A stretch of DNA of 39,665 nt from an unicellular cyanobacterium SU3 (GCA_002172675.1 NETF01000191.1:1-39665), one strand, 5' to 3'; numbered from the stretch's first letter, positions 8,471 to 16,727 are shown. Notes: generated by a model from the letters alone, not told the origin. Numbers and translations: made by a program.

Positions 8471-9289
8471 TTAATCAGATTCTACAATGTTTCTAACTTG
8501 TTCAATTTCTAGTTCTAATGCTTGAGCAATTTGTTCTACACTTAATCCTAATGCTACCAAACGAGGAATAGATGATATTTTAGCCACTAATTCTCCCTCT
8601 TGTCTCCCTTCTTGTCTTCCTTCTTGTCTTCCCTGTTCGATACCTTCCTCTAATGCTTCTTGATACACTTTAGTTTCTCTAAGATCGCTTAAACTAAACA
8701 TTTTTTCTATCTCCTGACGACTGATTAATGGTAGTTTATAGACAAGAATTGTCTCTATTAATTGTAAAATATTTTCTTGCTGTTTGCTATCGTTAAATTC
8801 TTGCTTAACTTGTTCAATTAATCCTTTTCCTCGTTCAATGGCTTCTTTTTGAGGACTAATAATTAATTTTAATGTTTTTAGTCCAACTGATTCTATGTTA
8901 TCTAATTCATTGAGATAAAATCGTTTAACTCTTTCTGAGTTTAATAATTCTTGATAACGGGAGATATTACTGGTTTCGACTTTACGGTTAGGATAAATGA
9001 CAACGCCTTGCCAATTATTGGTTAATTTTGTTTGATGTAAATACAAGAATATTTCACTAAAGAAACGAGAATAAAATGACTCATCTTTTTGAAATTGTAC
9101 TTCCACAAAATAGATGAGTTTATCCCCAGTATCAGGGAGAAATACTCCATCGATACGAAAAGCTAATTGTTTGATTTCGACAGAAGAAAATTCATACTCA
9201 TTGACGGTATTTTCTGGCAGGTTGAGTAAGTCAAAAAAGCAACGGGGAAAGGTTTGAAAGAGTTGATAAAAGATGCTGTCAGTTTTCAC
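8471..9289 (-). CDS. Rpn/DUF2887-type PD-(D/E)XK family protein
   Basis: The 272-residue protein matches the cyanobacterial DUF2887/Rpn-like families (related to 'recombination-promoting nuclease/putative transposase'). The nuclease core is near the N terminus: FRIDGVFLP at about 44-52 gives the Asp, and YFVEVQFQKDESF at about 60-72 gives the ExQ in place of ExK. The C terminus has a (REGRQEG) tandem repeat at about 220-235, common in this family, followed by a short helical tail (VEQIAQALELEIEQV). Biological role unproven; relatives promote RecA-independent recombination. Start ATG at 9289. It lies between the TIR-GUN4 gene and hemE, same strand. Confidence 0.8.
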   Translation of the reverse strand: MKTDSIFYQLFQTFPRCFFDLLNLPENTVNEYEFSSVEIKQLAFRIDGVFLPDTGDKLIYFVEVQFQKDESFYSRFFSEIFLYLHQTKLTNNWQGVVIYPNRKVETSNISRYQELLNSERVKRFYLNELDNIESVGLKTLKLIISPQKEAIERGKGLIEQVKQEFNDSKQQENILQLIETILVYKLPLISRQEIEKMFSLSDLRETKVYQEALEEGIEQGRQEGRQEGRQEGELVAKISSIPRLVALGLSVEQIAQALELEIEQVRNIVESD

Positions 9290-9362
9290 ATCATATTGAG
9301 GTTAAGTTATTTTGGCTTTTGCCTTTTGCCTTCTACCTTTTAACTTTGCGAAGCGCGTGGTG

Positions 9363-10517
9363 TTATATTCTACAGGTTGCAAGTCTTTGCTCATAAAACT
9401 TCCTACCCCGACGATGTCGACTCCCCTCATGTAAAGCCCATATCTTCGGTAGGTGTCCCACTGATGTAGTATCTAGTAATTCAAAGGTGAGGTCTCTATA
9501 ACTCACATAGTCTACTCCTTTTCTCCAACCGACACGATCGCAAAACTCGTACCAGATTTTTTCATTATAGTCTCTTGTCCCTCCTAATTCATCCACATAG
9601 ATTTTTCTCTGGACACTGAAGCCAAACTTACCTTTACTATACTTAACCCAAAGTTGATCGATAGTGCGTAAGTCATCACAGGGGAAGTTATCCATATCCT
9701 CAACGTCTAACCATCTCTCTGAGACTCGGTTTGCAGCTTGAAGCATTACGTCAAAGGTTTCTTCGTCAGCTTCTTTCCATTGCCCTGCTGCGAGGAGATC
9801 ACGGAGTTTAGTATAGTCTACCCCTTTTTCGCTTTTGAGTTCTATTTCTGTGTTTATCGTTGAGTGAGAAGGTTTTGTTAGGTCATCTATTTGTTGTCGA
9901 AGTTGATTAATTAATAATTCTTTTTCGGTAAGTTTTTCATGATATAATCTTTCATTACTTTGCAATTTCTCTTGAAGTTCTTTTATCTGTTTTTCATATT
10001 GTTCATTAGGATTAGGACGTTTAGACTGCCAAGCTTTAAAACATGAAATAAAATCATCGATTTTGCGTTGTATCCGTCGATTATAGGGAGTTTGTTCAAT
10101 ATTTAGTTTTTTCGCTAATTGATGAATGGCTGCATTAATTTGGTCAGAAACTTGTTCATCAAGCATCCGAATACTTAACCAACCTTTGAGAGGTCCAGGT
10201 AACTTATCAGGAGTTAAATCGCTGCCCAAAAAGATAATAATTGGTTTATCAGTTGGCCAAAAAGAACCCACTTCAAAAGGAATCCAAGCAGAATTTAAAC
10301 TATCAGGAGTGATTAAAACAATTAAAGCTTCTGCATTTTTAAGATTTTCTTTTAATTGATTACTAATGGTATCAGAACCAAAGGTTAACCCCGATTCAGG
10401 ATCGGATGTACATAAAATATCTTGTTCTTCAATTTTTAAAGCATAAATAAGAAAGTCAAACAAAGAATCTGCGATCTCTTGATCTGAATGACTATGACTA
10501 ATAAAAATACGTTTCAT
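9363..10517 (-). CDS. TIR - coiled coil - GUN4 fusion protein
   Basis: A protein of about 384 residues. An N-terminal TIR domain starts MKRIFISHSHSD and includes SAWIPFEVGSFW, with the glutamate at the position used by TIR NADases (Glu82 from this start). A charged coiled-coil-like linker follows at about 170-215. A complete C-terminal GUN4 domain runs from DYTKLRDLLAAGQWKEAD to GHLPKIWALHEG and includes FPCDDLRTIDQLWVKYS and FGFSVQRKIY. GUN4 binds protoporphyrin IX and Mg-protoporphyrin and stimulates Mg-chelatase; bacterial TIR domains cleave NAD or act as scaffolds. I chose ATG 10517 over 10550 because family TIRs start at the KRIFIS strand and AGAGAAC lies just upstream. It lies upstream of the Rpn gene and hemE on the same strand. 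NADase activity and porphyrin control are inference. Confidence 0.9.
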   Translation of the reverse strand: MKRIFISHSHSDQEIADSLFDFLIYALKIEEQDILCTSDPESGLTFGSDTISNQLKENLKNAEALIVLITPDSLNSAWIPFEVGSFWPTDKPIIIFLGSDLTPDKLPGPLKGWLSIRMLDEQVSDQINAAIHQLAKKLNIEQTPYNRRIQRKIDDFISCFKAWQSKRPNPNEQYEKQIKELQEKLQSNERLYHEKLTEKELLINQLRQQIDDLTKPSHSTINTEIELKSEKGVDYTKLRDLLAAGQWKEADEETFDVMLQAANRVSERWLDVEDMDNFPCDDLRTIDQLWVKYSKGKFGFSVQRKIYVDELGGTRDYNEKIWYEFCDRVGWRKGVDYVSYRDLTFELLDTTSVGHLPKIWALHEGSRHRRGRKFYEQRLATCRI

Positions 10518-10560
10518 AAGTTCTCTAAATATGTCACGGAGTGCAAGCATCTTGCTTGCT

Positions 10561-10725
10561 ATTTTTGTAGTAAGTGAGCAAGATAATCACATATTGTTAC
10601 CTTATTATAGTTGAACTTGTAGGGTGGGCAATGCCCACCTTATAGTAATGTCCTAATCTTTGTTTATACTGCTATATTTTTGTAGTAAGTGAGCAAGATG
10701 CTCACATTCCTATTATCTCATTATA
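10561..10725. repeat. Duplicated intergenic repeat around a palindrome
   Basis: Two roughly 50-bp copies (10561-10610 and 10676-10725) share ATTTTTGTAGTAAGTGAGCA and the ending CATTATAG/TTATTATAG. They flank the palindrome GGTGGGCAATGCCCACC at 10623-10639, which also occurs inverted at 2804. The arrangement looks like a composite of dispersed cyanobacterial repeats. It lies upstream of the TIR-GUN4 start and past the end of znuB. Confidence 0.75.
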
Positions 10726-10769
10726 GCTGTGTTAGGCGACTCCTTAATATTTCCTTGAGCAATAATTTC

Positions 10770-11585
10770 TTACTTTTGTAATATTTTGAGTCCTAAACTG
10801 ATTAAATAACTAAGCCCAGATACTAAAATAATAGTCGCCCCAGATGTTACATTAAAAAAGTAAGATATCATTAATCCTGCTGTTGTAAATAACATCCCTA
10901 AAACCATAGAAACTAACATAATATATTTAATATCTTTGAGAAATTGACCTGAGATCGCAGCCGGAATAGTTAACAATGCAATCACCAAAATTAACCCGAC
11001 AACCTGCATTACCATCACCACCGTTAAAGCGATCGCACCCACTAATAATAAATATAAACTATCCACAGGAACATTACGAGTTATGGCAAAAGTGGGGTCA
11101 AAAGAAATAGCTAAAAATTCTTTATAAAATAAACTTACAATTACAACAATAATGAAATCTAACACCAACATGATCAGTAAATTTTCTTTAGAAACGGTTA
11201 AAATACTGCCAAATAAATAACTCATTAAATCTGCTTTATACCCTGGTGTCAAATCAATTAAAATAATACCAATTGCCATCCCAACAGCCCACATGACTCC
11301 AATCAAACTATCAGCCCTTTGTTCAGTTTTTCTTACCACTAAACCCATACCAAAAGCCGATAATAAAGCAAAAAAAATCGCCCCAATAATAGGATTAAAC
11401 TTTAAAAAATAACCCATTCCAATACCACCATAAGCAGCGTGAGCAATTCCCCCACTAATAAAAACAATGCGATTAATAACGACAAATGTTCCAATAATTC
11501 CACAAGCAATGCTAACTAATACCCCTGCAAAAAGAGCATTTCTCATGAAATCAAATTGTAATGATTCCCAAATTGTTTCTAACAT
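10770..11585 (-). CDS. znuB: Zinc ABC transporter permease ZnuB
   Basis: The 271-residue polytopic membrane protein belongs to the ABC-3 permease family (Zn/Mn). Eight or so hydrophobic segments are visible, with the family's GGIAHAAYGGIGMGYFL region near residues 45-60 and VVMVMQVVGLILVIALLTIPAAIS at about 190-215. It forms the channel for metal delivered by ZnuA, powered by ZnuC. Start ATG at 11585. It is separated from znuC by a 660-bp insertion that carries a toxin-antitoxin module, so its expression may depend on read-through. Confidence 0.92.
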   Translation of the reverse strand: MLETIWESLQFDFMRNALFAGVLVSIACGIIGTFVVINRIVFISGGIAHAAYGGIGMGYFLKFNPIIGAIFFALLSAFGMGLVVRKTEQRADSLIGVMWAVGMAIGIILIDLTPGYKADLMSYLFGSILTVSKENLLIMLVLDFIIVVIVSLFYKEFLAISFDPTFAITRNVPVDSLYLLLVGAIALTVVMVMQVVGLILVIALLTIPAAISGQFLKDIKYIMLVSMVLGMLFTTAGLMISYFFNVTSGATIILVSGLSYLISLGLKILQK

Positions 11586-11606
11586 TAATGATAGTGAAAA
11601 ATAAAC

Positions 11607-11885
11607 TTATTTGGTAGTTACGACTGGTTCAATGGAAATTTGCAATCCCAAAGCCTCTAAAATGTTTTGTATGGTTGAAAATTGCAGATTTTCTGACTTT
11701 GAAAGTGCCTTATAAAGACTTTCCGTTTCTTGACTCATCCCTTGATTAGCTCTGATAATATTCCTTAAGGTAAGATAAAATTCTTCTAGTGAACCTTCAC
11801 GTAGAGCATCATTGAGATAGATAGCTACATATTCTGGATCTTGTAAATCATGATCCAAACTTTCGGACATATTTTTCAGCTTCAT
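11607..11885 (-). CDS. HI1420-type (HigA-like) antitoxin
   Basis: A putative addiction-module antidote of the TIGR02684 (HI1420) family, 92 residues from this start: LQDPEYVAIYLNDALREGSLEEFYLTLRNI, then a helix-turn-helix region ending NILEALGLQISIEP. Start chosen at ATG 11885 because GGAGGC lies just upstream and the family begins near SESLDHDLQDPEYV. The longer upstream frame to 12014 is the toxin region. The antitoxin overlaps the toxin 3' end by 38 bp, the normal order for this type (toxin first). It is intact although its toxin is broken. Confidence 0.85.
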   Translation of the reverse strand: MKLKNMSESLDHDLQDPEYVAIYLNDALREGSLEEFYLTLRNIIRANQGMSQETESLYKALSKSENLQFSTIQNILEALGLQISIEPVVTTK

Positions 11886-12204
11886 TTTTATATTGCCTCC
11901 ATAGAGCTTTAGCTTGGTTGATATCCTTATTTTGGGTACTTTTATCACCACCTCCAACAAGAACAATAATTGTGTTGCCAATACGGGTAAAATAAACTCT
12001 ATATGCTGACCCAAAATGTAATCTTAGTTCGTAAACACCGTCCCCTACTGAAGAGGTATCACCAAAGTTACCTAGTTCGATTCGATCTAAACGCCGTCTT
12101 ACTCGCACTTTAGTTACTTTATCCTTAAGGGAATCCTACCATTCCTCAAACGGGACTTTTCCTTCATCAGTCTCTAGGACTTTAATATCAATCTTTGATT
12201 CCAT
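11848..12204 (-). pseudogene. HI1419-type toxin, broken by an in-frame TAG
   Basis: The conserved C-terminal part reads RRRLDRIELGNFGD, then GVYELRLHFGSAYRVYF and IVLVGGGDKSTQNKDI, a near-perfect match to the TIGR02683 'addiction module killer' family. The frame continues upstream to ATG 12204 with MESKIDIKVLETDEG and FEEW, then a TAG at 12136-12138, then DSLKDKVTK joining the conserved part without a frameshift. Family members usually have a sense codon (Leu or similar) there, so one substitution inactivated the gene. A GTG at 12108 could restart an 86-residue product without the first helices. Its activity is doubtful. Confidence 0.88.
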
Positions 12205-12250
12205 TTCGGCATTGTATCTTACAGGATGCAGTATAGCGTCAAATTATGAA

Positions 12251-13027
12251 CTATTCATGATAGTGTAACGGACAATCATGGTCAGAAAGAACCCGATGAG
12301 AAACTCCATGAGCGATCAAATCGACAGGACATTGATAGGTTTGTTCTATTGCTTCCTTACTCAAAGGGGGATCACCATGAAAAAAGAGACGATGGTTAAG
12401 ACATCCCACAGTTTTAACATAAGCTGAAATAGCTCCAATATCATGAGAAATCATGATGATAGTAATTAATTGATTTAATTCTTTCAATAACTCATAAATG
12501 CTGGTTTGTCGTTGCGGATCGACACTGGCCGTCGGTTCGTCTAATAATAGTATACGGGGTTCTGATGCCAATGCCCGCGCAATATAAACCCGTTGACGTT
12601 GACCCCCAGAAAGTTCAGCAATGGTTTTATTCCGTAATTCTAGCATTCCTACCTGTTCTAAGGTACGATTGACAATCATTTCATCTTTAGCGTTGTAACG
12701 CTGCAATAACCGTCGTTTTCCGAGTCTTCCCATCCGTACTACTTCAGCAACACTGATAGGAAACTCTCGATCTAATTCTACTAATTGAGGAACATAACCA
12801 ATATAACGCCTTCCTTTACTAACAGCATTCCCTAAAATTTGTACAGTTCCTTGATAGGGTTTCATAAGTCCTAATAAGACTTTAAATAAGGTGGTTTTTC
12901 CTCCCCCATTAGGACCAATTAAGCCCACGAAATCACCTTCATAAATTGTCAAATTAATGTCTTCTAAAATGGGATTTTTATTATATTTTGCCCACACATG
13001 ACTAAGATTAATCACTTCAGTTGTCAT
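12251..13027 (-). CDS. znuC: Zinc ABC transporter ATP-binding protein ZnuC
   Basis: A typical ABC ATPase: Walker A GPNGGGKTT, Q-loop VPQLVE, signature LSGGQRQR, Walker B RILLLDEPTASVD, and H-loop MISHD. It hydrolyses ATP to drive metal import through ZnuB. The C-terminal tail (CPVDLIAHGVSHRVLSDHDCPLHYHE) is rich in His and Cys, which is common in Zn transporters of this class. The start is set at ATG 13027; a TTG at 13039 directly after the znuA stop is possible. It is coupled to znuA and separated from znuB by the toxin-antitoxin insertion. Confidence 0.94.
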   Translation of the reverse strand: MTTEVINLSHVWAKYNKNPILEDINLTIYEGDFVGLIGPNGGGKTTLFKVLLGLMKPYQGTVQILGNAVSKGRRYIGYVPQLVELDREFPISVAEVVRMGRLGKRRLLQRYNAKDEMIVNRTLEQVGMLELRNKTIAELSGGQRQRVYIARALASEPRILLLDEPTASVDPQRQTSIYELLKELNQLITIIMISHDIGAISAYVKTVGCLNHRLFFHGDPPLSKEAIEQTYQCPVDLIAHGVSHRVLSDHDCPLHYHE

Positions 13028-13039
13028 AAGTTTACACAA

Positions 13040-14023
13040 TTAATTGTTGTCTTCTTTTAAAGCTTTGGCAAAAGTCTGAGAAACTTCTAGTAAATTATCA
13101 GACCAATCTTGACCAAGAGGGCTAATTAATAATACTTCTCCATTAATTTCTTTGGCTATGGTTTCTGCTGATTGACTACTTAATTCTGGTTGAGCGAAGA
13201 TAACTTTTATATTTTCTGTTTTTGCTTCTTTGATTAAGTTGCTTAACTCGGCTGCACTGGGTTCTTGTCCTCCTACTTCAACAGGTACTTGAGTTAAGTT
13301 ATATTCTTCGGCAAAATAACCCCAAGCAGGATGAAAAACAATAAATTTACGTTGTTCTAAGTTAGCTAAATTATTTCTAATTTTATTATCTAATTCGTCT
13401 ATTTCTTGTAAAAAATTATCGAGATTGGTTTGATAAGTTTCTTGATATTTTGGATCAAGTTCAACTAAGGTTTCATAAATTTTTTGTGCTTGAATTTTTA
13501 CTAATCTTGGAGATAACCAAACGTGAGGATCAAGGTTGCTTTCTTCTTCATTATGATTGTGATCATGGCCGTGATCATCATGACCATGATCATGATCAAC
13601 CATCGTTAATTTTTCAATTCCTTCGCTTGAGTCCACCGTTAACATTTCAGGGTTGGCTTGACTAATGCGATCCATCCATACCTTTTCAAAAGGTACCCCA
13701 GTAGCAATATAAGCCTCTGCTTCACTTAAAGCTTGTAGTTGTTGCGGTTTGGGTTCATAGGTATGGGGAGTTACCCCTGGTTCTACCATTACGTTAACAT
13801 CAACGCGATCGCCCCCAATTTTCTTAACAAAATATTTCTGGGGAATAATACTCACGGTAATGTCTAATTGATCTTGATCGTTAGTTTCTTCTTGGTTATT
13901 ACTGTTGCTAGTCTCAGAATTGATAGTATCTGTTGTATCTGTAGAACTACATCCTATTATACTACTTATTCCTAAAATTAGGGGTAAAATAGTCATTGAT
14001 AGCCATTTGTGAGAAAGTTTCAT
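13040..14023 (-). CDS. znuA: Zinc ABC transporter substrate-binding lipoprotein ZnuA
   Basis: The 327-residue cluster A-I solute-binding protein has a lipoprotein signal (lipobox SSIIGC, Cys25), the family start IPQKYFVKKIGGDRV, metal-ligand His in TPHTYEPKP and DPHVWLSP, and FHPAWGYFAEEY with the third His. Between the first two ligands a histidine/aspartate-rich loop (about residues 143-158, HDHGHDDHGHDHNHN) points to zinc rather than manganese. It captures periplasmic Zn2+ for ZnuB/ZnuC. First gene of the operon, with a Zur-type operator just upstream. Confidence 0.94.
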   Translation of the reverse strand: MKLSHKWLSMTILPLILGISSIIGCSSTDTTDTINSETSNSNNQEETNDQDQLDITVSIIPQKYFVKKIGGDRVDVNVMVEPGVTPHTYEPKPQQLQALSEAEAYIATGVPFEKVWMDRISQANPEMLTVDSSEGIEKLTMVDHDHGHDDHGHDHNHNEEESNLDPHVWLSPRLVKIQAQKIYETLVELDPKYQETYQTNLDNFLQEIDELDNKIRNNLANLEQRKFIVFHPAWGYFAEEYNLTQVPVEVGGQEPSAAELSNLIKEAKTENIKVIFAQPELSSQSAETIAKEINGEVLLISPLGQDWSDNLLEVSQTFAKALKEDNN

Positions 14024-14037
14024 ATATACTCTTTAAA

Positions 14038-14064
14038 ATGATAACAAGAATCATTATCATTATT
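14038..14064. promoter_or_regulatory. Putative Zur/Fur-type operator upstream of znuA
   Basis: An inverted repeat ATGATAA (14038-14044) / TTATCAT (14054-14060) overlaps a minus-strand half-site of the TGATAATGATT type. It lies 15-41 bp upstream of the znuA start. Zur boxes of cyanobacteria contain TGATAAT-ATTATCA-like palindromes. With a zinc-uptake operon downstream, repression by Zn-Zur is the natural reading. Confidence 0.6.
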
Positions 14065-14070
14065 AAAGCA

Positions 14071-14103
14071 TAAAAAGAACAGACAGGGTTAAATCTGTCT
14101 GTT
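14071..14103 (-). terminator. Rho-independent terminator of petC-petA
   Basis: Stem AACAGACAG (minus strand) pairs with CTGTCTGTT over an 8-nt loop and is followed on the minus strand by CTTTTTA. It lies 35 bp past the petA stop and before the znuA promoter. Confidence 0.75.
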
Positions 14104-14137
14104 AAAACTAGAAGTATGAAACTAAAATTAAACTTAA

Positions 14138-15112
14138 TTAAAAGTTCATTTCAGCAGCTTGCACTCGCTCGACTTGTTTCTTCTTAATGACTAAAAGAAT
14201 TTGGGCTAACATGATACCAGCTAAGAAGAGCATTAACCCTTTAATGCGGCCAGGACTTTGTAAGACGACTTCTGTATCTTTTTGTCCAAAACCACCCACA
14301 TTAGGATTATTGGTTAACGCTTGTCCTGCTTCAACTTCCATGCCTTCAGAAACCATTAATTGAGGACCAGCGGGGATGGTTTCGTCTACATCGCCTTCAG
14401 CAGTGGCAATGGTGACAACGTAGCTACCATCTTCTTGATCGCTAATTTTGCTAATGGTTCCAGCGTTAGAAGCTTTAAAGACGTTATTATTGCTAGGTTG
14501 TCCTGTGGGATAAATTTGGCCTCGGCCACGGTTAGCCCCTAAATGAACCTGGTACTTACCGAAGTTAACATTTTTATCCTGAGAGGGATTAGGAGATAAG
14601 ACAGGGAAGATAATTTCTTGGTATTGATCTCCAGGTAAAGGACCAACGAGAACCACATTTTCTTGATCTTCGCTGTAGGATTGGAAGTAGACACTACCCA
14701 TCTCTTCCTTTATTTCTTCAGGAATGCGCTCATCAGGAGCAATTTTAAATCCGTCAGGTAGCATTAAAACAGCCCCAACATTGAGGCCACCTTTCGACCC
14801 ATCTCCTAGAACTTGTTGAGAGTCGAGATCATAAGGAATTTTTACCACAGCCTTAAATACTGTGTCAGGTAAAACAGATTGAGGAATTTCTACCTCAGCA
14901 TCTTTTTCTGCTAAGTGACAGTTAGCGCAAACAATGCGTCCTGTTGCTTCTCTGGGGGTTTCTGGGGCGGTTTCTTGCGCCCAGAAAGGATAAGCATTAG
15001 CACTTTGCACATTACCTATGAATAAGGTAGCCGTTGCTACTACGATCAACAGCGATCGCAGAAAAATGTGCTTACCCTTAGACCAAATTGCCGAAAAATC
15101 GGATATTCTCAT
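14138..15112 (-). CDS. petA: Cytochrome f (apocytochrome)
   Basis: The c-type heme subunit of the cytochrome b6f complex; it passes electrons from the Rieske centre to plastocyanin or cytochrome c6. 324 residues with an N-terminal signal ending near SANA, then the mature YPFWAQ, whose Tyr amino group is the axial heme ligand. The heme motif CANCH is at about 59-63. The C terminus has a single membrane anchor (LMLFLAGIMLAQILLVI) and KKKQVERVQ stroma tail. It lies downstream of petC with 119 bp between, the usual petCA operon, and ends at a hairpin terminator. Confidence 0.98.
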   Translation of the reverse strand: MRISDFSAIWSKGKHIFLRSLLIVVATATLFIGNVQSANAYPFWAQETAPETPREATGRIVCANCHLAEKDAEVEIPQSVLPDTVFKAVVKIPYDLDSQQVLGDGSKGGLNVGAVLMLPDGFKIAPDERIPEEIKEEMGSVYFQSYSEDQENVVLVGPLPGDQYQEIIFPVLSPNPSQDKNVNFGKYQVHLGANRGRGQIYPTGQPSNNNVFKASNAGTISKISDQEDGSYVVTIATAEGDVDETIPAGPQLMVSEGMEVEAGQALTNNPNVGGFGQKDTEVVLQSPGRIKGLMLFLAGIMLAQILLVIKKKQVERVQAAEMNF

Positions 15113-15194
15113 TGCTCAGTCAAATTTATGTAATTTTTAAACAGTACAGGGGGTTTATCAGTTATTAGAAATTTAGAATTTAGAATTAATCAAA

Positions 15195-15229
15195 CATTCT
15201 GCATTCTGCATTCTACATTCTTAATTCTG
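15195..15229. repeat. Heptanucleotide tandem repeat (CATTCTG type)
   Basis: Five 7-bp units: CATTCTG, CATTCTG, CATTCTA, CATTCTT, AATTCTG. It lies in the petC-petA intergenic region, 2 bp past the petC stop. A second STRR-like array of a different sequence is at 8405. Being in the transcribed spacer, it could affect mRNA processing. Confidence 0.8.
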
Positions 15230-15231
15230 TT

Positions 15232-15774
15232 CTAAGCCCACCAAGGATCTTTTTCAGTACGGAAGTCCGTTTCACTCCACTCACTGAAGACAACTTTATC
15301 GCCCTCAGTTACATTCACATGGGCTAAAGCCAAAGAGAGAGGAGCCGGGCCTCTTACCACTTTACCCTGAGCATTGTATTGAGAACCATGACAGGGACAG
15401 ATAAACTTATCTTCGCTGGCATTCCAAGGAACCACACAGCCTAAGTGAGTACAAACGGCGTTAATACCGTAGTCAGCGATGGCATTTTCTCCTTCTACCA
15501 CCAGGTAAGTGGGATCACCTTTTAACCCTTGGGCTAACACGCGATCGCCTGCATTATGCTCTGCCAGAAAGTTACTGGCCATAATGTCATTACCGAGGGC
15601 ATCTTTAGCCGTGATACCACCGCCAGCACCACCACTCGAAGGGGGGATAAAATATTTCACCACAGGATACAACGCACCAGCAGCGACTCCGGTGATGGTT
15701 CCAAAGGTGAGTAAGTTCATAAATTGGCGACGCCCCATATCGGGGACATCAGAGGAACCAGATACTTGTGTCAT
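15232..15774 (-). CDS. petC: Rieske iron-sulfur protein of the cytochrome b6f complex
   Basis: 180 residues. The N-terminal membrane anchor ([25 protein letters not shown]) carries a twin-Arg-like GRRQFM start. It is followed by a Gly-rich hinge (SSGGAGGG) and the 2Fe-2S ligands in CTHLGC and CPCHGS, two Cys and two His. It oxidises plastoquinol and passes electrons to cytochrome f. Start ATG at 15774. First gene of petC-petA. Confidence 0.98.
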   Translation of the reverse strand: MTQVSGSSDVPDMGRRQFMNLLTFGTITGVAAGALYPVVKYFIPPSSGGAGGGITAKDALGNDIMASNFLAEHNAGDRVLAQGLKGDPTYLVVEGENAIADYGINAVCTHLGCVVPWNASEDKFICPCHGSQYNAQGKVVRGPAPLSLALAHVNVTEGDKVVFSEWSETDFRTEKDPWWA

Positions 15775-16201
15775 AACGATTGATGGATGGATCTAGAGTT
15801 GGTAAGTTGAGAAATCAATCTCATTGATAATTACAGGTTGTACGCTTTTAAAGAATATGATGGCAACCATGTTTTAGACAAGCTTCCTGACCAAAATTTT
15901 CCTTTCTCTTAAAAGAGAGGTTCGGGTCGTCTACAAAGTCCACCTTAAATTATTACAGAAATTCGTTAACAATACATAAGAACTTTACTGATTTGACCCA
16001 GGTAAAGACCCTATTATGAGAAATTTTTGTTAAGAATTATGAAGTTTGCCAGATATAGAGAATCAATTTTTAGCTCTAGAAAAATCCCCCATTCCCCATA
16101 GATAAGGGAAGTTTAAGGATCATGAATTATGGTATCGTTGATATTGCCGTAATGCGTGCAAAGATTAATATACCCACAAAATCATAATTTGCAGGAGAAC
16201 A
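15775..16201. promoter_or_regulatory. Divergent control region between petC and psbV
   Basis: A 427-bp AT-rich stretch without genes between two divergently read photosynthesis genes; it must hold both promoters. I see a good Shine-Dalgarno for psbV (AGGAGA, 16192-16197). I cannot place the -10/-35 boxes with confidence and see no repeat. Confidence 0.5.
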
Positions 16202-16687
16202 ATGGTGAAACGATTTATTCTGATGGCGATCGCTGCTATCTTTTTCTTTTTACAATTTCCCATCCATCAAGCCAGTGCCTTAGAATTAACCGAAGAAACT
16301 CGGACAGTTCCTTTGACTGAAGAAGGAGAGACAACCACTTTAACCAGTGAACAGATCACCAATGGTCAAAGACTATTTATTCGTGAATGTACCCAATGTC
16401 ACTTACAAGGAAAAACCAAGACCAATAATAATGTTAGTTTGGGATTAGAAGACTTAGCCCTGGCTGAACCTCCTCGTGATAATGTATTAGGCTTAGTTGA
16501 TTATTTGAAATATCCCACCAGTTACGATGGAGAAGACGACTATACCGAATTACACGTAAATGTGAGTCGTCCTGATATCTATCCAGAATTAAGAGACTTT
16601 ACCGAAGACGATCTTTATGATGTGTCTGGTTATGTTTTAGTAGCCCCCAAATTAGATCCTTACTGGGGTGGATCAATTTACTTCTAA
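16202..16687 (+). CDS. psbV: Photosystem II cytochrome c550
   Basis: The extrinsic PSII subunit that stabilises the Mn cluster and its Ca/Cl on the lumen side. 161 residues: a signal peptide (KRFILMAIAAIFFFLQF, cleaved near QASA), then mature LELTEETRTVPL, heme motif CTQCH, and LHVNVSRPDIYPELRDFTEDDL, which contains the second axial His. The C-terminal DPYWGGSIYF is the family end. Full length and monocistronic, followed by a strong terminator. Confidence 0.98.
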   Translation: MVKRFILMAIAAIFFFLQFPIHQASALELTEETRTVPLTEEGETTTLTSEQITNGQRLFIRECTQCHLQGKTKTNNNVSLGLEDLALAEPPRDNVLGLVDYLKYPTSYDGEDDYTELHVNVSRPDIYPELRDFTEDDLYDVSGYVLVAPKLDPYWGGSIYF

Positions 16688-16727
16688 ACCAAGTCATAGA
16701 GGCAATTTAGTTCAGTTTCGTAATCTT

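Noticed and set aside
11885-12014. N-terminal extension of the antitoxin.
   Set aside because: It overlaps the conserved part of the toxin in another frame and lacks family similarity; the GGAGG-preceded ATG at 11885 is better.
13450-13665. Plus-strand frame with His/Asp repeats.
   Set aside because: It is the antisense shadow of the His-rich metal loop of znuA.
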